Source: Apostichopus japonicus (Eukaryota > Echinodermata > Holothuroidea > Aspidochirotida > Stichopodidae). From it: DNA of 64,000 bases. The position numbers and the translations under genes are program-made. This document shows positions 63,701 through 64,000 of this stretch, piece after piece (position 1 is the stretch's first letter; each line of letters begins with the position of its first letter). Location: NCBI RefSeq assembly GCF_037975245.1, contig NC_092564.1, positions 24,426,484-24,490,483 on the forward strand, written 5' to 3'. The notes under the pieces are model-generated. The model was not told the origin of the DNA. It made no database searches and was given only the letters and a program-made list of their open reading frames with translations.

Positions 63701-64000
63701 TTGAGTAGATGAAGCCTGGCTTGTAACCTCTGAGCTGCTACTTGCTGAAACCGTTGTCAATGTGGTTGAAGCCTCCGGAGTAGTGCTGGTACTCTCCTCG
63801 GTGCTGATCGATTTCGATGAAGAAATAGCTGTCGTCTCGGAACTAGTTCCAGCTGTCGTGGTCAAGGCAGAAGAAGTAGATTCCAGAGATGTTGTTAGAT
63901 CAGTTATTTCAACAGTTGTCTGATATGGAGTGGTCGTTTCCCCTACGGAGCTGGTCCCCTTCACAGCTGTCGAGTAAGAGGTTGTTTCCACGGTTCTAGA
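2..64000 (-). CDS. Giant mucin-like Ser/Thr/Glu-rich repeat protein, internal fragment (both ends outside window)
   Basis: Read on the minus strand, codons occupy plus triplets starting at positions with remainder 2 modulo 3. I found no stop from 64000 down to 2, so 21,333 codons are open at both ends. The other five frames each carry stops in nearly every unit. The protein is about 142 equivalents of a 150-residue repeat. Consensus composition is 42 Ser, 47 Thr, 19 Glu, 10 Ala, 8 Val, 4 Pro, 2 Lys and 1 Arg, with no Cys, Trp, Asp, Met or Phe. Recognisable short motifs are SERVTSES, TEGLTSS, AETTNTES, SETTGPSSS, TTPYQTTVETTEL and SSPEVTSQA. The only consensus Asn (TNTE) is not an N-glycosylation sequon. 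Known Ser/Thr arrays of this kind are O-glycosylated, extended, secreted or surface-anchored domains, so I infer a mucin, adhesin stalk or glue/silk-like protein. Start codon, signal peptide and anchor are not visible. In-frame Met codons seen are only variants at 28139-28141, 60284-60286 and 62534-62536. At roughly 100 Da per residue the visible part is about 2 MDa before glycosylation. The frame call is firm; the function is inferred from composition. Confidence 0.86.
1239..1528 (-). repeat. 33-residue subrepeat, three copies (unit at 898)
   Basis: Copies begin at 1239, 1338 and 1437, spaced exactly 99 bp. Each encodes the SERVTSES...AETTNTES segment. The junction tagatgaag lacks the ggcttgact of ordinary unit ends, so the Gln-Ala of SSSQAS is lost between copies. 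The middle copy has T-to-S (cttgacactc). The third copy has ttaaacg, giving Phe in place of Thr. A later ttcaaagg adds a second S-to-F change. Confidence 0.95.
5031..5320 (-). repeat. 33-residue subrepeat, three copies (unit at 4690)
   Basis: Copies start at 5031, 5130 and 5229. The first has cttttcactc (T-to-K). The middle one has tcaacagagg (A-to-V) plus cttgacactc. The third opens with an E-to-D change. This allele order differs from the array at 1239, so it is a separate lineage of the expansion. Confidence 0.95.
6232..10020 (-). repeat. Higher-order block A, copy 2 (8 units)
   Basis: Counterpart of 1-3789 at an offset of 6231 bp. Shared markers in order are gtcaatgcag in the first unit, the Phe-bearing triple subrepeat in the third, taatgctgg in the fifth, and ctcttctcgg with tcctccacag in the seventh. 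Confidence 0.9.
7470..7759 (-). repeat. 33-residue subrepeat, three copies (unit at 7129)
   Basis: Same layout as the array at 1239, including the Phe-creating ttaaacg in the third copy. It lies at the matching place in the duplicated 3.8-kb block. It differs by an E-to-D change at the third-copy start and lacks the ttcaaagg variant. Confidence 0.95.
10021..12015 (-). repeat. Higher-order block B, copy 1 (4 units)
   Basis: Units 450, 447, 648, 450 bp. It resembles the start of block A but carries the private marker gctgacttgac at the end of its first unit. That marker and all others I compared recur at 14461-16455. Confidence 0.88.
11259..11548 (-). repeat. 33-residue subrepeat, three copies (unit at 10918)
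   Basis: Phe-bearing third copy as at 1239 and 7470. By eye it is indistinguishable from the array at 15699, consistent with copying of the surrounding block. Confidence 0.95.
13707..13996 (-). repeat. 33-residue subrepeat, three copies (unit at 13366)
   Basis: First copy has the T-to-K change. The third copy has ctatcgatg, replacing Thr by Ile. The same combination recurs at 20943. The host unit also carries tctcgggact and agctatcg, markers shared with units at 19153 and 20602. Confidence 0.95.
14461..16455 (-). repeat. Higher-order block B, copy 2 (4 units)
   Basis: Same length (1995 bp) as 10021-12015 and no difference noticed by eye, including the shared gctgacttgac marker. Followed at 16906-18702 by units matching 2893-4689 (same 1797-bp length, ctcttctcgg, ggtttg and gctgaacg markers in order). 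Confidence 0.87.
15699..15988 (-). repeat. 33-residue subrepeat, three copies (unit at 15358)
   Basis: Fourth and last Phe-bearing array, a counterpart of 11259 at an offset of 4440 bp. Confidence 0.95.
18253..19701 (-). repeat. Higher-order block C, copy 1 (3 units, 1449 bp)
   Basis: Unit order is gctgaacg with gtcgactc, then gctgaacg with aaataactg and attctagag, then tctcgggact with the subrepeat expansion. It is followed directly by a second copy, with the junction inside the second 33-residue subrepeat. Confidence 0.88.
19494..19684 (-). repeat. 33-residue subrepeat, two copies (unit at 19153, 549 bp)
   Basis: First copy has the T-to-K change and the second is of middle type (cttgacactc). 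The second copy then ends in tagaagatg and ggtttg, markers otherwise seen at the end of units such as 17803. This looks like a crossover inside the subrepeat that closed a higher-order duplication and dropped the third copy. Confidence 0.93.
19702..21249 (-). repeat. Higher-order block C, copy 2 (3 units, 1548 bp)
   Basis: Same marker order as 18253-19701 but with all three subrepeat copies. A third, partly different relative lies at 12466-14013. The unit that follows each long copy (14014 and 21250) shares the unusual gaaggaatcactg. Confidence 0.88.
20943..21232 (-). repeat. 33-residue subrepeat, three copies (unit at 20602)
   Basis: Matches the array at 13707 at every marker noticed (T-to-K in the first copy, T-to-I in the third). 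It is the full-length counterpart of the shortened array at 19494. Confidence 0.95.
22041..22231 (-). repeat. 33-residue subrepeat, two copies (unit at 21700, 549 bp)
   Basis: Opens with taaactctg (S-to-F just before the subrepeat). The first copy is of middle type (cttgacactc) and the second is the ordinary terminal type. Relative to the triplicated arrays the first-type copy is missing. Confidence 0.94.
24390..24679 (-). repeat. 33-residue subrepeat, three copies (unit at 24049)
   Basis: First copy has gtcgaagtag, a silent Thr change. The middle copy has the A-to-V allele. The second junction reads ctaaatgaag, giving Phe for Ser. The last copy ends with gtatcag (A-to-D). Confidence 0.95.
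26385..26674 (-). repeat. 33-residue subrepeat, three copies (unit at 26044)
   Basis: Shares the silent gtcgaagtag first copy and A-to-V middle copy with 24390, but has ordinary junctions and end. Offset from that array is 1995 bp. Confidence 0.95.
27477..27766 (-). repeat. 33-residue subrepeat, three copies in a GP-less unit (unit at 27142, 642 bp)
   Basis: This is the only expansion sitting in a unit that also lacks GP and one Ser codon. It is therefore a recombinant between the short haplotype (as at 5788) and an expanded one with the A-to-V middle allele (as at 26385). The second copy also has gcagaggtag instead of gcagatgtag (T-to-T/silent region change). Confidence 0.94.
28575..28864 (-). 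repeat. 33-residue subrepeat, three copies (unit at 28234)
   Basis: Both the first and second copies have the cttgacactc (T-to-S) allele that elsewhere marks only the middle copy. This suggests duplication of the middle copy or conversion of the first. Confidence 0.95.
30120..30409 (-). repeat. 33-residue subrepeat, three copies (unit at 29779); last expansion in the array
   Basis: Arrangement as at 28575, with private changes in the second copy (gatgttgac and cttacagagg). No 99-bp expansion occurs between here and position 64000. Confidence 0.95.
34471..37620 (-). repeat. Shuffled three-unit blocks
   Basis: Units at 34471 and 35821 share gtggaagtctcc, tctgtaaatac, gtagaatcac and agagatag. 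Units at 34921 and 36271 share gatgatgaaat and aggcggaag. Units at 34921 and 36721 share cttcggtcg and cagatatag. Units at 35371 and 37171 share gttaatagc. Offsets are 1350 and 1800 bp, so more than one exchange is needed to explain them. Confidence 0.8.
39418..42117 (-). repeat. Three-unit (1350-bp) tandem block, two copies
   Basis: The gtagcgctgg unit at 39418 is followed by two units carrying aaactgttg and gaactagctg (I-to-S). The pattern repeats from 40768, and gtagcgctgg returns at 42118. The unit at 41218 lacks some of the ggggtgg, gagattg and aactcgctg markers, so the second copy has been partly converted. Confidence 0.8.
46165..50214 (-). repeat. Higher-order block D, copy 1 (9 units, 4050 bp)
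   Basis: Marker order by unit: tcgttttcaag; aaccgctgg; gtggattcc with tggtagtttcc and tgtgatagtc; ggagaagtgc with tcggccgagg; ctcttctcgg with gttgactcgg; gaagcttgg with atctgcgctg; gaagcttgg with gtcagagtgg; gcttttaacc with gaactagctg; gtagcgctgg with gtcaagtcag. The first three units are themselves a repeat of 44815-46164. Confidence 0.87.
49315..52914 (-). repeat. Higher-order block E: units at 49315, 49765 and 50215 recopied at 51565, 52015 and 52465
   Basis: Offset 2250 bp (five units). Shared markers are gcttttaacc with gaactagctg and gagattg; gtagcgctgg with gtcaagtcag and tccgatatgg; and tcgttttcaag. Differences noticed include tggactgc/tgtactgc and cctgcgg/cctacgg. Confidence 0.85.
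53815..57864 (-). repeat. Higher-order block D, copy 2 (9 units, 4050 bp)
   Basis: Same nine-unit marker order as 46165-50214 at an offset of exactly 7650 bp (17 units), with about a dozen differences noticed. Examples are ttgctg/ttcctg and gctgatcg/gctgatgg, and tccgatatgg in the first copy against tctgatatgg in the second. Confidence 0.87.
59215..61464 (-). repeat. Higher-order block F, copy 1 (5 units, 2250 bp)
   Basis: Unit markers in order: ggagaagtgc with attctccacg; ctcttctcgg; gcctggattg with gtctcaggag and ttccatag; aactagttcc with tgtattagtc; ccgttctcaa with gaaatagtttc and gttcttagc. Immediately followed by a second copy. Confidence 0.93.
61465..63714 (-). repeat. Higher-order block F, copy 2 (5 units, 2250 bp)
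   Basis: Matches 59215-61464 base for base except three changes I noticed: gtagaggatg near 62335, gtagcagatg near 63693 and ttgagtagat near 63704. The last two are at the block edge and may mark the breakpoint. Identity is about 99.9%, making this the youngest-looking duplication in the window. Confidence 0.93.
63715..64000 (-). repeat. Partial unit at right window edge
   Basis: First 286 bp (plus-strand order) of a further unit, cut by the window end and still in the same coding frame. Private changes include tctgagctg, gttagatcagttattt, ctggtcccc and ggttctaga, more per base than most units. This may mean the array edge is near. Confidence 0.9.

Larger units (their letters stand above)
1..64000 (-). 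repeat. Tandem array of 450-bp units, 136 complete plus one partial
   Basis: Units are taken to start at the plus-strand motif cctggcttgt. Starts are 1, 451, 898, 1546, 1996, 2443, 2893, 3343, 3790, 4240, 4690, 5338, 5788, 6232, 6682, 7129, 7777, 8227, 8674, 9124, 9574, 10021, 10471, 10918, 11566, 12016, 12466, 12916, 13366, 14014, 14461, 14911, 15358, 16006, 16456, 16906, 17356, 17803, 18253, 18703, 19153, 19702, 20152, 20602, 21250, 21700, 22249, 22699, 23149, 23599, 24049, 24697, 25147, 25594, 26044, 26692, 27142, 27784, 28234, 28882, 29332, 29779, 30427, 30874, 31324, 31774, 32224 and 32671. They then fall every 450 bp to 38521, from 38968 every 450 bp to 42118, and from 42565 every 450 bp to 63715. 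Lengths are 106 units of 450, 16 of 447, one of 444, 11 of 648, one of 642 and two of 549 bp, minus rounding for the terminal partial unit; the complete units sum to 63,714 bp. Copies differ by a few percent at most, always in the same orientation. Confidence 0.98.
32671..64000 (-). repeat. Homogeneous array domain (N-terminal side of the protein)
   Basis: 69 complete units and one partial, all 450 bp except the two 447-bp units starting at 38521 and 42118. Those two lack GP but keep the SYS tyrosine, unlike the GP-less units of the left domain, so they are recombinant or independent. There is no 99-bp expansion anywhere here. Haplotype markers seen only or mainly here include I-to-S (gaactagctgtc), K-to-S-type changes around gtcaagtcagaag, N-to-I (tgtgatagtc) and A-to-V style changes. 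They recur at multiples of 450 bp and mark duplicated blocks. Confidence 0.92.

Noticed and set aside
1-64000. Non-coding satellite or centromeric array
   Set aside because: Possible from the tandem layout alone. However, one frame is open throughout, all length changes are multiples of three, and the product has a coherent mucin-like composition. I keep coding at 0.86, not certainty.
1-64000. CRISPR array
   Set aside because: There are no short repeats with unique spacers. The whole 450-bp unit is conserved, with no spacer-like variable segment.
1-64000. Transposon, LTR or insertion-sequence content
   Set aside because: No terminal inverted repeats, target duplications, or transposase or reverse-transcriptase reading frames were seen. 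All copies are head to tail with no interruption.
1-64000. Introns within each repeat unit
   Set aside because: GT and AG dinucleotides are plentiful, but the frame is open straight through every unit and no pyrimidine tract or branch-site pattern stands out. An in-frame intron cannot be fully excluded without RNA.
1-64000. Regulatory elements, tRNA or rRNA genes between units
   Set aside because: There is no inter-unit DNA: the coding frame runs across every unit boundary, and no RNA-gene motifs were recognised.

Overview
The whole 64-kb window is one head-to-tail array of a 450-bp repeat: 136 complete units plus a 286-bp partial unit. It begins and ends inside the array, so no unique flanking DNA is visible. 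I see no second gene, RNA gene, mobile element, CRISPR array, promoter or terminator.

Exactly one of the six frames is open in the unit, and it stays open across the entire window. It is a minus-strand frame whose codons fill positions 64000 down to 2, giving 21,333 consecutive sense codons with no stop found. The unit encodes 150 residues that are about 59% Ser+Thr (consensus 42 Ser, 47 Thr) and 13% Glu (19), with few Lys/Arg (3) and Pro (4). I noticed no Cys or Trp. This is the composition of a mucin-like, probably heavily O-glycosylated, stalk or gel-forming domain. The short plus-strand Val/Asp-rich ORFs are antisense shadows of Thr/Ser codons and are not annotated as genes.

The array has two domains. 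The left part (1-32670) encodes the C-terminal side and is heterogeneous. It holds all 14 units in which a 99-bp (33-residue) segment is doubled or tripled, and 16 of the 18 units lacking a Gly-Pro pair (units 3 or 6 bp shorter). The right part (32671-64000) encodes the N-terminal side and is almost purely 450-bp units. Both parts contain higher-order duplications: blocks of about 3 to 9 units repeated at 99.5-100% identity by eye. The clearest is a 2250-bp five-unit block in tandem at 59215-63714. Every length difference among the units (-3, -6, +99, +198, +192) is a multiple of three, which supports translation of the array.

Organism: it cannot be identified. A repeat-coded Ser/Thr-rich giant with no intervening stop points most naturally to a eukaryote (animal mucin, fungal or protist surface protein). 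Bacterial giant adhesin-like genes are not excluded. GC is about 49% (222 of 450 in a hand-counted unit) and each unit has about 17 CpG, which argues weakly against a strongly CpG-depleted vertebrate genome. Signal peptide, membrane or GPI anchor, and any Cys-rich domains would lie outside the window.
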